From positions 383,456 to 447,455 of the forward strand of contig CAXAMN010027406.1 of assembly GCA_963970005.1 (NCBI GenBank): 64,000 nucleotides of DNA. The letters run 5' to 3'. How positions within the stretch are numbered: the stretch's first letter is position 1; every line of letters starts with the position of its first letter. The translations under genes and the position numbers were made by a program. Below the pieces are notes generated by a model. It worked only from the letters and a program-made list of their open reading frames with translations. It did no database searches and was not told the origin of the DNA. Below are positions 30,928 to 40,334 of the stretch, in pieces. The stretch comes from Durusdinium trenchii (Eukaryota > Sar > Dinophyceae > Suessiales > Symbiodiniaceae).

Positions 30928-31116
30928 AGGCTGAGAGAACATTTGTTGGGGCTTGAAAAAGGAGGGAAGGAAGACAAAAGCAACGAGTGGGAGATGGTCT
31001 TTGACAAGACCACCATCAATGCTACAAATGGGCTGCGTTTGCCTTACAATGATAAAGCCTCCTTGAAGCCTTTGCCAGAAGAGAAGGCAAGGGCTGACGT
31101 GGCGTGTGTTCTTTAA
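30928..31116 (+). CDS. Terminal exon with an RLPYNDK motif
   Basis: It follows a TATTTGCAG acceptor and runs 62 codons to TAA. It reads LREHLLGLEKGGKEDKSNEW, then INATNGLRLPYNDKAS and PLPEEKARADV. The Arg-Leu-Pro then Lys pattern recalls the nucleotide-binding strand of archaeo-eukaryotic primase (PrimPol) proteins, but the metal-binding motifs are not seen nearby, so this is only a hint. Coding itself is well supported. Confidence 0.6.
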   Translation, partial: RLREHLLGLEKGGKEDKSNEWEMVFDKTTINATNGLRLPYNDKASLKPLPEEKARADVACVL

Positions 31117-31385
31117 AGCATCAGCCCCAAGGCTTAAGGTTTCTCTTCCGGACACTGGATGAAAGACCCTGACAAAACTTGAAACTTGACCCAAGCTGAA
31201 GGATTTAAAGCAGGTAGGTAGCTCCAACAAGAGGGTACGGTATGGGCATTTTTGCACAGTGAGCAGAGCCCTTCAGCATTTGCGCTCCAATGCTGGATCC
31301 ATACCCCTTTCGCCTTTCGAATCCTTTCGAGCAGGGGCCCTGTGAACAGGGGCTATCTATCAGCACTGAATTAAGCTTCTCATAG

Positions 31386-31706
31386 GTTGCCAAGGCAACT
31401 AAAGTGGATGAGGTTGTTGCTTATTTGAGGTACTCATTGGTTTTACGTGAACCTCGAACCAGACATGAGCCACAGGACCCCACTCAGGAAATTCGCAGGC
31501 TGCACATGCTTCACATACATCACGTGCGTTGTTTTGGTGCAAATGACTTCGCGGTGCAGATGTGTTGCCCACACCTGAGCCGTACATGCACTGTCATGGC
31601 AGAGGCCCGCATCGAACGGGGGGAAGTCAGCAAGTCCGCGGCCAAGAAGCATCGAGTCTTGGAGGGAAGGCCAAGCAAAGCCATCGGCTCCTTGGATGAA
31701 CCGTGA
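31386..31706 (+). CDS. Exon of 106 codons, unknown protein
   Basis: It follows a TTCTCATAG acceptor and reads VAKATKVDEVVAYLRYSLVL, HHVRCFGANDFAVQMCCPHL and RIERGEVSKSAAKKHRV. It ends in two adjacent TGA codons (31704-31709). The same frame then stays open to 31820 and reads WFWSWEELQNIESSDFSSSE, which looks coding too. Either the stops are recent or a second exon follows. No family is recognised. Confidence 0.6.
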   Translation, partial: VAKATKVDEVVAYLRYSLVLREPRTRHEPQDPTQEIRRLHMLHIHHVRCFGANDFAVQMCCPHLSRTCTVMAEARIERGEVSKSAAKKHRVLEGRPSKAIGSLDEP

Positions 31707-32011
31707 TGAAACGTGAGGATGGAGAAAGAGACAAAGTGGTTTTGGAGCTGGGAAGAGCTTCAGAATATTGAGAGTTCCGATTTCAGCAGTTCAGAGGAAG
31801 AGACTTGTTGGCTTGGATGACGGCAATGTGGGTTTGACAAATCAATGAGGGAACTACCAGATCCCCTGATAATTACTGTAGAAATGGGTAGAAATGGGGC
31901 CAGCAGCTATAGTTCACTTCTTGTGATCACAACCAGATGGGTCATGTGTGTGCATTGAAGGTGTTGCTTCACACTCTGTCAGTTTTTTGACTACATCCGA
32001 ACTTGTCACAG

Positions 32012-32146
32012 AGCAAAGTGAGAGCCTCAGGCAAGATTCGCTTCACCTTTGGCAGAGACGAACGGGCAAACACTGACACAGTGGAGGCCAAATGGGTAGC
32101 AGATGAGAAGAGCTGTGAGAAGTGGGAATGGATCCGGACACTTGGC
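32012..32146 (+). CDS. Internal exon, unknown protein
   Basis: It follows an ACTTGTCACAG acceptor and reads SKVRASGKIRFTFGRDERAN, then EAKWVADEKSCEKWEWIRTL. The donor is unclear; GT sites lie just beyond TTGGCAGGACG. Composition is strongly coding and the function is unknown. Confidence 0.55.
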
Positions 32147-32336
32147 AGGACGTTGTTTGTTCATGGATGTACTCCCAAGATAGTCGCTAGTGTACCGCTC
32201 AGTTCTTTAGGAAAAGGAACTGAGCGAAGAATGTGGACCGTTCCTTTTCTCGCTCCTGCAGGCCACACTGACCAATTAGGGCCGGCTTGGCTGGGGCAGA
32301 ATGTTGGGCCGGTGCGCCATGTTGGGTGAAGTACTC

Positions 32337-32600
32337 ACTGGACACGAGTCCAAAAGACTCATGTGATTTGAGTAGTTTTTTGTTGCTAGTAATAAGTGCA
32401 TCGCCACTAGTAACAAGTGCATTACTACTAGTAGTAGCAAATGGCTTCTTGTTACTACTAGCTTCTTGTTACTACTAGTAAGGCACTTGTTACTACTAGC
32501 GTGGCACTTGTTACTACTAGCTTCTTGCTACTAGTAGTATTGCCCTTGTTACTAGTGACGATGCACTTGTTGCTGTGAAGGACTGGACACGAGTCCAAAA
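32337..32600 (-). mobile_element. Dispersed CTAGTAG repeat, copy 6, with 19-bp duplication
   Basis: The longest copy (226 bp, 32356-32581) is made of CTTGTTACTACTAG, AAGGCACTTGTTACTAC and GCGTGGCACTTG units. It is bounded by a perfect 19-bp direct repeat, actggacacgagtccaaaa, at 32337-32355 and 32582-32600, which has the form of a target-site duplication. Confidence 0.8.
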
Positions 32601-32875
32601 CACTCCACCTTCGGTGCGGGAGTCCGTCGGCGAGCAATGTTCAACTTGGACACCTGCTTGAGACCAGACCTGTCATGTGAAACGCTCGTTTGTTGATGAA
32701 AAGACCAAGACACCTGCAACTTGATTGGCTGATGTCTCATGGCTCATGACCCTTTGAGAATGGCCATGAATTGTGGCTGAGGCGGACGCTCTAGCATGGT
32801 CGACTAATCCAACCAGCTCGTTCTTATCTCGATCTCTTCATTCCAAGGATACGGCAGGTTGATCCACCCTGCCAG

Positions 32876-33006
32876 CTGTGGATAGCAATCCCCTGGTTGA
32901 CCTACGGATCGGTGATGCTCTAAAATGTCTTAGGCTAAAACCTAAATGGCAAGGGAATTGCTTGACCTCCCTTGTGGTTTTGTCATGTTCTGTCCAGAGG
33001 GTGTGA
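32876..33006 (+). CDS. Possible exon, unknown protein
   Basis: It follows a CTGCCAG acceptor and reads AVDSNPLVDLRIGDALKCLR before running to TGA. The donor is uncertain. It may splice to the exon at 33040, although the obvious donor does not keep phase. Confidence 0.4.
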
Positions 33007-33039
33007 TGATAGACACCATGCGGCACGGTCTGTGCCCAG

Positions 33040-33127
33040 GGATGGCTCCTGCCGGATTGATGCAAACGATGCGGACAAGTCGGCACTCACCCCCATGCCG
33101 CTTGGGCTAAAGCGAGGGTGGCATTGA
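33040..33127 (+). CDS. Terminal exon, unknown protein
   Basis: It follows a TCTGTGCCCAG acceptor, reads DGSCRIDANDADKSALTPMP and ends LGLKRGWH and TGA. Acidic start, basic end; no family match. Confidence 0.5.
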
Positions 33128-33415
33128 AGATGAGATGAGAGGATAGGAAAGGATGTGGATTGTTGGTTTACACCTGTGGGGTGTGGTTTTGCATGGCTTT
33201 GTTGTTTTGAATCTTTGATTGCAACGGTGCACTTGAAGGAGCTGCAATAATTATGGACCAATGGAAGACTTGCCGTGAGAAGGGTTGATAAGAGAGCGCT
33301 CGAAGAGTTCAGTGAAGAGATGATTTTGTTGCTTTGAAGGGAGCACTTGTGGCACCCCAGCAATGGTCCTACATGGTTATACAAGGGTGTCACGTGCATG
33401 TTCAATCATTTTCAG

Positions 33416-33531
33416 GCCTGCTAGGTCCACAAAAGATTACGGCGCTTGGGTCGGCGGCTAGGGGCGGACCCACACTAGAGGCCTTCGGCTTTGGCCTTTG
33501 GCAACAAACAGGGCCTGCTGACCCGATTTAG
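33416..33531 (+). CDS. Terminal exon, unknown protein
   Basis: It follows a TCATTTTCAG acceptor, reads LLGPQKITALGSAARGGPTL and LEAFGFGLWQQTG, and ends at TAG. Third positions are GC-rich and the exon is well bounded. Confidence 0.5.
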
Positions 33532-33851
33532 GGGGCTAGCGCCCGGGGCTTACTAGCAGGATTGGGCCATTGGCCAATGATGACTTGGAATCAGAGACAA
33601 AGAGAATTAGAGAGGAATTGATCACTGGGAATGTGTGATGTATTTGGAACTACTGGAGAAAAGACACATGATGAATCAAGTTCAGTTCTAAGCAGAGAAC
33701 TGGAGTGTGGGACCTTGGTCAAGACACTTGGGATCCAAGGGCTCTTTGGACTCTTCAGGACATTGACCTCCAAGGGGCATGGAAGACATCCCAGGGGGTT
33801 CAAACATTTGGCACCTAGTGCTTCCACCTCCAAATCAGTGAGATTGAAAGG

Positions 33852-34126
33852 CTTTTCACAATCCACGTCATTCCTTCGGGGTTCTCCAAATCGGGCTGAG
33901 AATCGGACTGCACCCATCCTTCCTTTCATGTTCGCGGTCCCTCACGAGGCATCCGACGCAAGACGCCATCGACCTCTTCCGACGGTGGAAGAAAGAGCGC
34001 AAGCCAGGCCAAACCGTCGCTGTTCGCGTCAAGCAACAACTGCACCGTCGCTGTTCGCTCGTTGCAGTTGTTGGTCGTAAGGACCCCATGGTTTGTCGTC
34101 ATGTTATTCATGTTGCAGTTCTGTAG
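33852..34126 (+). CDS. Probable exon, basic protein segment
   Basis: The frame is open for about 90 codons to TAG. The best part, after an ACGAG site at 33948, reads HPTQDAIDLFRRWKKERKPG and VAVRVKQQLHRRCSLVAVVG. A 149-codon + frame (33631-34080) and a minus-strand frame overlap; codon composition favours this one from 33950 on. Confidence 0.45.
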
Positions 34127-34234
34127 ATGGGCTGAATCCCATGCTGTTTGGTGTTTCTAAGGTGCTTGGTTTGTGCAGGATTGCCAACAGTAACTGGAGA
34201 GTGCTCACGTTTGAGACTTATTTCATTTTTGCAG

Positions 34235-34441
34235 GGCAAGAACCTGCCATTTTTCCTGCCGGGTTTGGTGGAAGTTCAAGAACTGGGTTCCTCGGTGGGA
34301 TACTCATGTTTGTCCTTGGCGCCCACCAACCAGCTTCGCCAACTTGGCCGAGTTTTACACTTGACTTGGTTTGGATGTACTGTTAAGTTATGTAAATTGA
34401 AGAAGGTGGCTTGCTCCCTTGCTAACATCATTGTTGATTGA
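34235..34441 (+). CDS. Probable terminal exon, unknown protein
   Basis: It follows an ATTTTTGCAG acceptor and reads GKNLPFFLPGLVEVQELGSS, then CLSLAPTNQLRQLGRVLHLT, ending at TGA after 68 codons. The last 20 codons are AT-richer and may lie beyond a donor. Confidence 0.5.
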   Translation, partial: GKNLPFFLPGLVEVQELGSSVGYSCLSLAPTNQLRQLGRVLHLTWFGCTVKLCKLKKVACSLANIIVD

Positions 34442-34611
34442 ATTGTTTGTTGGCGGAAATGCATTCATTTGAAACGTGTCAGACTTGGGGCTTTCATGGT
34501 CTTGCCTCTTTGTGGAGCATGTAGCGTCCCAGCGGGTGTGTTATCTATGCCGGTAAGATCTATTGAAGGTCTTTTGGTCGAAAATGGTCAAGTGTTCATG
34601 AATCTTTGCAG

Positions 34612-34742
34612 CCACATCCGGCCAATTGACGCCCTTGAGGGTAGTCAGAAACCGCAAACATTTAGTTGTCCTGTTGTGGAACCTCAAGGCAACTCATGAG
34701 TTTTTCAAAGTTTGGATCCTCAGCCTGCTTGGAGATTTCAAG
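34612..34742 (+). CDS. Internal exon, unknown protein
   Basis: It follows a CTTTGCAG acceptor and ends at an AAG|GTGACT donor. It reads TSGQLTPLRVVRNRKHLVVL, then NLKATHEFFKVWILSLLGDF. The hydrophobic and basic pattern is strongly coding. A 179-codon minus-strand frame (34662-35201) overlaps and is rejected. Confidence 0.55.
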
Positions 34743-35077
34743 GTGACTTTGAGCACTTGAAGTGTTCAAGGTTTGCGAATAATGCGAAAGAACCCCCGTC
34801 GATCTTGTTCCTGGTTGACCTTTGGCGCTTGCAAACGACGTGTTTTCTTCTTTTTTTGTGTTCTTGAGAACCTCATAACACCTCGGTGTCATATTGTTTT
34901 TGCGTCCCAGGTGTCCGTTACTTCTGGGATGGCAGCTTGGATGTTGGGCGATGTCTGACAGGAGTTGATGATAGTTGATGTGGGTAACGCACATGACATG
35001 TGGGACATGTGATCCAAGACGCCTTCTAAAAACGCTACAGACTGACTCAACGTGTCCCCCAGGACAACGACGGGGAC

Positions 35078-35260
35078 ATGTGTTTGTTTTTTCTCCACAC
35101 AAAGACGGCGACACCGTCGGAGAACTTGTCAGAAGTACGTGATGTCCAGATCCCAGGCCCCAAAGATGGGTGGCTAGCTGAATGGAATGGGTTGCAATCA
35201 AAGCGCGAATTCATTGTCATCCACCAGAAGGTTGGCCTCAAAAAATGGAACCTGATTTAA
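35078..35260 (+). CDS. Probable terminal exon, unknown protein
   Basis: The frame reads NLSEVRDVQIPGPKDGWLAE, continues with SKREFIVIHQKVGLKKWNLI and stops at TAA. The ATG at 35078 is probably not the start; a CCCCCAG site at 35061 may be the acceptor. The function is unknown. Confidence 0.45.
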   Translation: MCLFFLHTKTATPSENLSEVRDVQIPGPKDGWLAEWNGLQSKREFIVIHQKVGLKKWNLI

Positions 35261-35430
35261 ATGTTGGTCGCTGGTGAACATACAACTCACAAGAGCTTAA
35301 AGTCTAAAGACCCCAAATCCTGGTCCCATGTGCCTCCTCGACGGAATTGAATTCTACATAATTCTACAGATTTGTTTGGAGGATGCAGGCGTGAGAGTAG
35401 AGCGGCTCAATCCACTACAGGAACAATGCG

Positions 35431-35700
35431 TTGAACCATTTTGAGGAATCGACTGGCCGAAGGACCCAATGGACATGCCCCACACCCCAACAACTGAAAC
35501 TGCCAGCGGAAAGCACGGACTGCTCGGCAGTCGCCGTGGCCCACCTTTCGGGGCATCACCTTGTGCATGTCGGTGTGGCACCATCCATGGATGCAACTGG
35601 ACCGTTTGATACCGTTTGCAGAAGGACCGCTCCATGGAGTAGATCGTCCCTTTTTTCCCACAAGCCACTCAAACCAGGACGTCGAGATTCCCATGGCATC
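35431..35700 (+). CDS. Coding island, frame unresolved
   Basis: Two + frames are open and GC-rich: one with NHFEESTGRRTQW, the other with WPKDPMDMPHTPTTETASGK. The island is likely exonic, since it lies between well-bounded + exons, but the frame cannot be chosen by eye. Confidence 0.3.
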
Positions 35701-35717
35701 CAGTGCTGGGATGCTGA

Positions 35718-35915
35718 GGTGAGGATTCCGAGTTTGCCACGCACTCACCATTCCCGAACATCAAGCTATGTGAGCGTTCAGTGCTCGAATTCAAGGACGG
35801 GGAGAGTTCGGCATGGTTTGGCATTTTTGTGTGTTCAGACAGTTGTTTGCCCCATGTTTTTGGGACCCACGGCGAGGTGGCTGGGGAAAGAGTTTGTTGT
35901 TTGGTCCAGCAGTGA
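35718..35915 (+). CDS. Exon of 65 codons, unknown protein
   Basis: It starts after an ATGCTGAG site and reads EDSEFATHSPFPNIKLCERS and LEFKDGESSAWFGIFVCSDS, ending at TGA. Charged composition strongly supports coding. A shifted frame after a TGTTCAG site at 35838 (VVCPMFLGPTARWLGKEF) is an alternative 3' end. Confidence 0.5.
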   Translation, partial: GEDSEFATHSPFPNIKLCERSVLEFKDGESSAWFGIFVCSDSCLPHVFGTHGEVAGERVCCLVQQ

Positions 35916-36154
35916 TTGAGATGAAGGCTCACCGGGCTTGCTTTGGCGCAGGTTAGTGCTCAATCTCTGACTCTGTAGTGTGGAAATGGCACTTCATAGC
36001 AGACACAATGTAGAGTCAGTGAAAATCAGTGAAAGGCCTTCAGGTGCGCCCTGATTGGGAAGACCTGTACTGCGCCCACTAGGTTCAGAGGTTCAGATCA
36101 CACAGGACTTTATGGCCAGTTGTGGAACGTCGCACCTTATGCATATGAGTCACA

Positions 36155-36328
36155 TTGAGTCACTATATAGTCAATATGCTTCATCGGCCACCAGAGGGGT
36201 TCCTCCGTGGTGTGGGACGGAGCGGTTCCGGTCCCACAGTCCGAACAGGAAGCGACGGCAGGAGGGGTGTTCTCTTTGGGAACTCATTTGTGGGGCACAA
36301 GGGTGTTTTCTACAGTCAGTGGGTTCAA
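36155..36328 (+). CDS. Internal exon, unknown protein
   Basis: It ends at a consensus CAA|GTAAGT donor at 36329. The frame reads RPPEGFLRGVGRSGSGPTVR and GVLFGNSFVGHKGVFYSQW. An acceptor may lie at GGCCACCAG, 36193-36194, instead of the upstream ATG. Confidence 0.5.
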
Positions 36329-36631
36329 GTAAGTAGACACAAATCACTTAAGAGTGTAAGAATGTGTTGAGTTCAAGACCGGATGGATTGGCGGAAATGT
36401 GGCTACGGTAAACGCCACAAACATCCCGTTGTTTTTTGGGAAGCCAAGATTTCTCCAGTCAATCTAGTCATCCTGGAGTTAAACAGACTATAAATGAATA
36501 CGGATAATCATATCCAACAGCCATAACAAGTTGCTACTTGGGCATATGATGTTTCATGAGGGATTTGTTCCATATTCATCCATATATACTAGTATCCATA
36601 TTCTATCCTTTCCAGAATCCTGTGTCTCTAG

Positions 36632-36826
36632 GAACTTTGGGACACCAACTTGGAGGGCGAGCTGGAAGCCCTTTACGACAGCCAGCCAGAGTTGGTGCAG
36701 AGACTTGAAGGCGGCTGCATCTCAACGGGTAAATGGTGATGGGGTTGATCTACAGATTCCCAAGAGCGGCTGTCAAAGCCTTGCGAACAAAGTATGTCTT
36801 GTAGCTGGTGGGTGTCTCTGACCTGA
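36632..36826 (+). CDS. Exon pair with a candidate 27-nt intron
   Basis: Exon 1 (36632-36728) follows a TGTCTCTAG acceptor and reads ELWDTNLEGELEALYDSQPE and LVQRLEGGCIST, ending at GG|GTAAAT. Exon 2 (36756-36826) follows CTACAG, reads SQERLSKPCEQSMSCSWW and ends at TGA. Joining them keeps phase but needs an intron of only 27 nt. The first exon is convincing, the second less so. Confidence 0.5.
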
Positions 36827-37055
36827 GCACACCAGTATCGACCCAAAAAAACCGTATCGACCAGTGTACTCATGGGATATCGTGACAAACGTCATCCAAG
36901 CGCCGTCAAAGGGGACGATGATAGTCTGAGGACACAGCAAGACTCGGCTGTGGAGACCCAGAGGGCAGAGGTACGGTACGGTCAGGTGCATCGGTCGGCA
37001 TGAAGCCTCGTTGAGCAAACAGGACACAAAAGGACGCCACGATGCAGGCAAGCAT

Positions 37056-37270
37056 GAAACGCAAAGCGAGACAACAGGAGTAATTGTCCTGGAGACAAAT
37101 GGAGCGGCAAAGGCCCAATCATTTTGAGACACAAAGTGTCTTTACTTGCAAGAATGGAGAGCCCAACAGCCAAAGTGTTTGGAGAGCAAGGACCACTCAT
37201 ACACGTGAGGGTTGGAGAGTGCATGCAAGGTGCCTTTGAAGATGCCAACTATAATGTGTTGATGTTTTGA
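37056..37270 (+). CDS. Exon of about 70 codons, unknown protein
   Basis: The frame is open between stops and reads KWSGKGPIILRHKVSLLARM, then SPTAKVFGEQGPLIHVRVGE and MQGAFEDANYNVLMF before TGA. Several overlapping minus-strand frames are judged shadows, because this frame has the better amino-acid pattern. Confidence 0.5.
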
Positions 37271-37528
37271 ATGGAGTGCATCAGACTTGGAAGGCCATTT
37301 CAACACCTCCTAAGCCCTGGACTTGCCGAAATACACCCAACCAAAGCAAATTAGCATTAGCAGGAATAAGTTGACATGACTCCTCCTCAACCTTTAAGTG
37401 GCTAGCTAAATTGAATTAGCTGGGAGGCTACTGTAGAGGGGTTGCTGTTCATTGAGACATATATAGGGACCCGACATCGGGCAAGATTCCGATCGGGCAA
37501 CGACCAGAGTGAGCTCATCACATAATAT

Positions 37529-37837
37529 TTGGCAAGCTATTTGGCAGGCACTTGGCTGGTAGTGAGCGAGCTGCTTGGCAGTCTGGGTTGCACAATCGAC
37601 AATGACAGATGTTCATGGATGTTCCTAGTAGCGTCCTTGCTCCTAGTAGTACGGGCAGGAGCCCCTAGTAGCGTCCCATGGATGTTCAACACATTTGGAA
37701 GCTCATGGCGGTCAACTGTGTCAACTGTTTGTTTTGGACTCGTTCGCGACTTTCCACGAGGGCATCTTCTGGCCTTCACCAAAGTCCTCAGTTATGTAGT
37801 GTGTAGCGTTTTAGGTGTTTTCTTGGGGTTTAGTTAG
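37529..37837 (+). CDS. Open frame carrying an inserted repeat
   Basis: It runs 102 codons from ATG, with WLVVSELLGSLGCTIDNDRC before and FNTFGSSWRSTVSTV after a 63-bp gain (52-bp repeat plus 11-bp duplication, 37625-37687). The gain is a multiple of three and stop-free, so the frame survives as LVASLLLVVRAGAPSS. The real exon probably ends before 37837. The function is unknown. Confidence 0.4.
   Translation: MASYLAGTWLVVSELLGSLGCTIDNDRCSWMFLVASLLLVVRAGAPSSVPWMFNTFGSSWRSTVSTVCFGLVRDFPRGHLLAFTKVLSYVVCSVLGVFLGFS
37614..37687 (-). mobile_element. Dispersed CTAGTAG repeat, copy 7, with 11-bp duplication
   Basis: A 52-bp insert with CTAGTAGCGTCCTTGCTC and GCAGGAGCCCCTAGTAG. It is bounded by perfect direct repeats, catggatgttc, at 37614-37624 and 37677-37687. 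Confidence 0.8.
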
Positions 37838-37844
37838 TTTAGTC

Positions 37845-37919
37845 AGTTTCGGTTGCTCTCACGGTTCTTCTCTGTGAGGATGATGCCAGTTTCTTTGTCG
37901 AGGAGTTTGTCAAATCTTA
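37845..37919 (+). CDS. Possible terminal exon, unknown protein
   Basis: It reads VALTVLLCEDDASFFVEEFV and ends KS and TAA after a TCAG site. A minus-strand frame (37843-38100, with NKWRLLRFDKLLDKETGI) is about as good, so the strand is uncertain. Confidence 0.35.
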
Positions 37920-38829
37920 ACAACCGCCATTTGTTCGGTGATAGATCAGGTCTGGGCTTCGTTTGAAGCGAGCGAGTCAACACACGACAGGTCGATATAT
38001 ATATCCAATCCCCCGTTTCTCCGCTCCCCGCGCGCGCATGAGTGCCCCGCACGCTATCAGGGTGATTGCACATGTGAGCAACAGCTAAACTCTCCATCAA
38101 ACAGAGTGGTATTGGAGCACAGATTGACTGAAAACATGCACTTCAACCATCTTCGACCCGTAAAACGATATATGAACTCCCAAAAGCGATGACCTTGGAA
38201 TGAGATGGAATGAGATGGAATGAGCACATGTGATGGGATGTGATAGCAAGTACTGCGTTTGGACCGGCACCTGCGCTTCCTGACAGCATAGTTGTGCATG
38301 GAATTGTGGAACCGAAAGTATATAGCATGCCAACATTGAGACGTTTCCCATGCGAACCTTGCGCCCCAACCATTCCTCAAGCTTTCCGTATATTATGTTT
38401 GTAACGTATATATATATATAGCATATTCTCGTAATCTTCCCGGCCTTCTTCATGTCATTTCCCGCAATATTTTCCCAAGATGTAACTAGGCTTTTAAATG
38501 CTTTTAACAACACAACTAAATGATAACTGAACGATAAGCATGTTGAACAGAAATGTGCTCTTGTAATGGATGGCGCAGATGTGAAGAGATTTGTGAGAGA
38601 AATCTTTGCGGATGAGAAGATCAAATTGCGTGTAGGTGCTCACACCTCGACTCAAGAAGCTGAGGTAGAGATTTAGAAGTGTGGCTGCACTCATTTGGCA
38701 GGTGTTTGACATTGATGCTTTCAGGGTTTGTTCAACACATTGTATATCATTAAATATGATCGAGTAAACAGTAAACTCCCTAAAACGATATCTTCCCAAT
38801 CCATTCCGGCACGTGTTTTTCTTTTCAAG
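37920..38829. other. No supported gene
   Basis: AT-rich sequence with a TA tract at 38405-38422 and a run of near-identical GGAATGAGAT units at 38195-38225. Minus-strand frames of 157-175 codons occur (38097-38624, 38494-38967) but have AT-rich, low-complexity content and are not supported. Confidence 0.4.
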
Positions 38830-39140
38830 ATGGATGACTTGTAGGCAGAAAATGCGTGGCCACATTTCATCTTTGGCATATTTTAGTGCGGTAATACCGG
38901 CAAAAACGGTTTTGCGGCTTGACAAGTGCTTGGACAGAGCTGTTTGTAGTGGCAATAAGACAAACAAGCCAGCCGGTGCTCAGGACCTGCGGAATTTGGA
39001 GGACAAAAGCTGAAGTTCAAATCAAGGACAAGGATCCAAGCAAGCTTTGGGGCCAAAACACCCGGAAGCTCCAGCGGCCGTACGAGCCTTGCCTCACAAC
39101 CAGGGCGTTGAGATGTGAGAGGGCGTATATCCTTACATCC
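38830..39140 (+). CDS. One or two exons, unknown protein
   Basis: One frame reads VLRLDKCLDRAVCSGNKTNK and AQDLRNLEDKS before TGA at 39013. From 39000 a second frame reads AEVQIKDKDPSKLWGQNTRK and LQRPYEPCLTTRALRCE. Both have clear coding composition, so an intron or a frameshift probably separates them. They likely precede the gene at 39276-39794. Confidence 0.45.
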
Positions 39141-39275
39141 GTTGACAGTTCAGGTACACCACTTGGGAACCGTGCAGATCCGCTTTGGTGAACGATTCTC
39201 AACCAACAGTGCTTGGGACCCCCAAAAGAATCTACTAAGAGCCTCGTATAGATCCAACGGCTTTCTCACCCACCC

Positions 39276-39794
39276 GCCCCATAGTGCACATCCTCTTTCT
39301 CACGTTTCCACGGTCGCTCAACCGGTCGCTCAATCGTGACACATCGGGGGCCCCGAAGCGACCGGCCGCCAAGGAACTCATTTACACCAAGCGATCTGCG
39401 GAGGACCGGTCGAGGGAGGTCGAGGGGCCGTGTGGAGGACATTCCGATCGGGACAATCCTCGGTATGTACTGAGATGGAATTGGATGTGGACGGAAGGAG
39501 CAGCGCCGTAAACATGTCCACTCCTTTCGGATTTGAAATTCTGCCATAGTCTACCAAGTCTGCGAAGCAGAAGGGTTTTGAATAATTGTTTGAATTAACC
39601 AAGCTGCATCTGATTTGTCTGCCAATCTTTAGGAGAAAGGCAAAGTCATCATCGATGGTCCTCAAGAGCTTATGCAGATTCTGCTGGGTGTGGCGGACAT
39701 GTGCGAGTGTGATATCGACGATCGGAACATCATGCCCTTGTATGATGTCCGCGGTTCCTTGGTCTGGTTTATCCATGAAGACATCTTGGAATGA
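39276..39794 (+). CDS. Two-exon coding segment, unknown protein
   Basis: Exon 1 (about 39276-39462) is Arg/Ser-rich and ends VEDIPIGTIL before a CTCG|GTATGT donor. Exon 2 (39640-39794) follows an AGAAAG acceptor and reads KVIIDGPQELMQILLGVADM, CECDIDDRNIMPLYDVRG and SLVWFIHEDILE before TGA. The 177-bp intron joins G to GC and keeps phase. Exon 2 is among the most convincing exons in the window. No family is recognised. Confidence 0.6.
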
Positions 39795-40334
39795 CGTGAC
39801 AAAACACTTGTTTGACATGAAGGTAATTAGACATGACCTTTCTTTCCGTGAACATGTCGTCCAGGTTTTATGATTTCCGTGAAGACTATGACTTTATATT
39901 ACAGATTCACCTGAGGTATGTGCAAGTATTGATCCGCTGAGAAAGGAATAGCCGCTTGTATATAGAGAATCAGCTTGGCCCTGACTGTCGGCTCCGGAGT
40001 GAATGGTTTACGCGTCGGGCCCTCACTGTTGTCTTGGTGTGTGTGTGTGTGTCCCTGAAACTGATATACTGATTTGATATACTGATTTGATATACTGAGT
40101 TGATCTGAGTTGAGTTTCTCAGCCGGTGATGCCATTGAAGGAGAATCTCCGAACTCCAAACAAAACCTTGAGCCCCATATCATATCACAGAGGACGAACC
40201 AATGTTGTTTTTTTTTGTCCTGGTGTTGGATGACTTGCGTGGATCAATCATTGACCATCACTTCACTTTAATTGGCTGATGCATCCTACCCCTCCTACAT
40301 AAAGAGCGTGTCAGTCACACTCCTACAAGCATGA

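Noticed and set aside
32850-32876. GGTTGATCCACCCTGCCAG, resembling the 5' end of small-subunit rRNA
   Set aside because: It carries a three-base interruption and the following bases do not resemble rRNA.
34662-35201. 179-codon minus-strand open frame
   Set aside because: The + exon at 34612-34742 with clean splice sites covers the same bases and has a better amino-acid pattern.
38097-38967. Overlapping minus-strand frames of 157 and 175 codons
   Set aside because: They are AT-rich, with low-complexity Tyr/Ile stretches from a TA tract and no splice sites; chance openings in AT-rich DNA.
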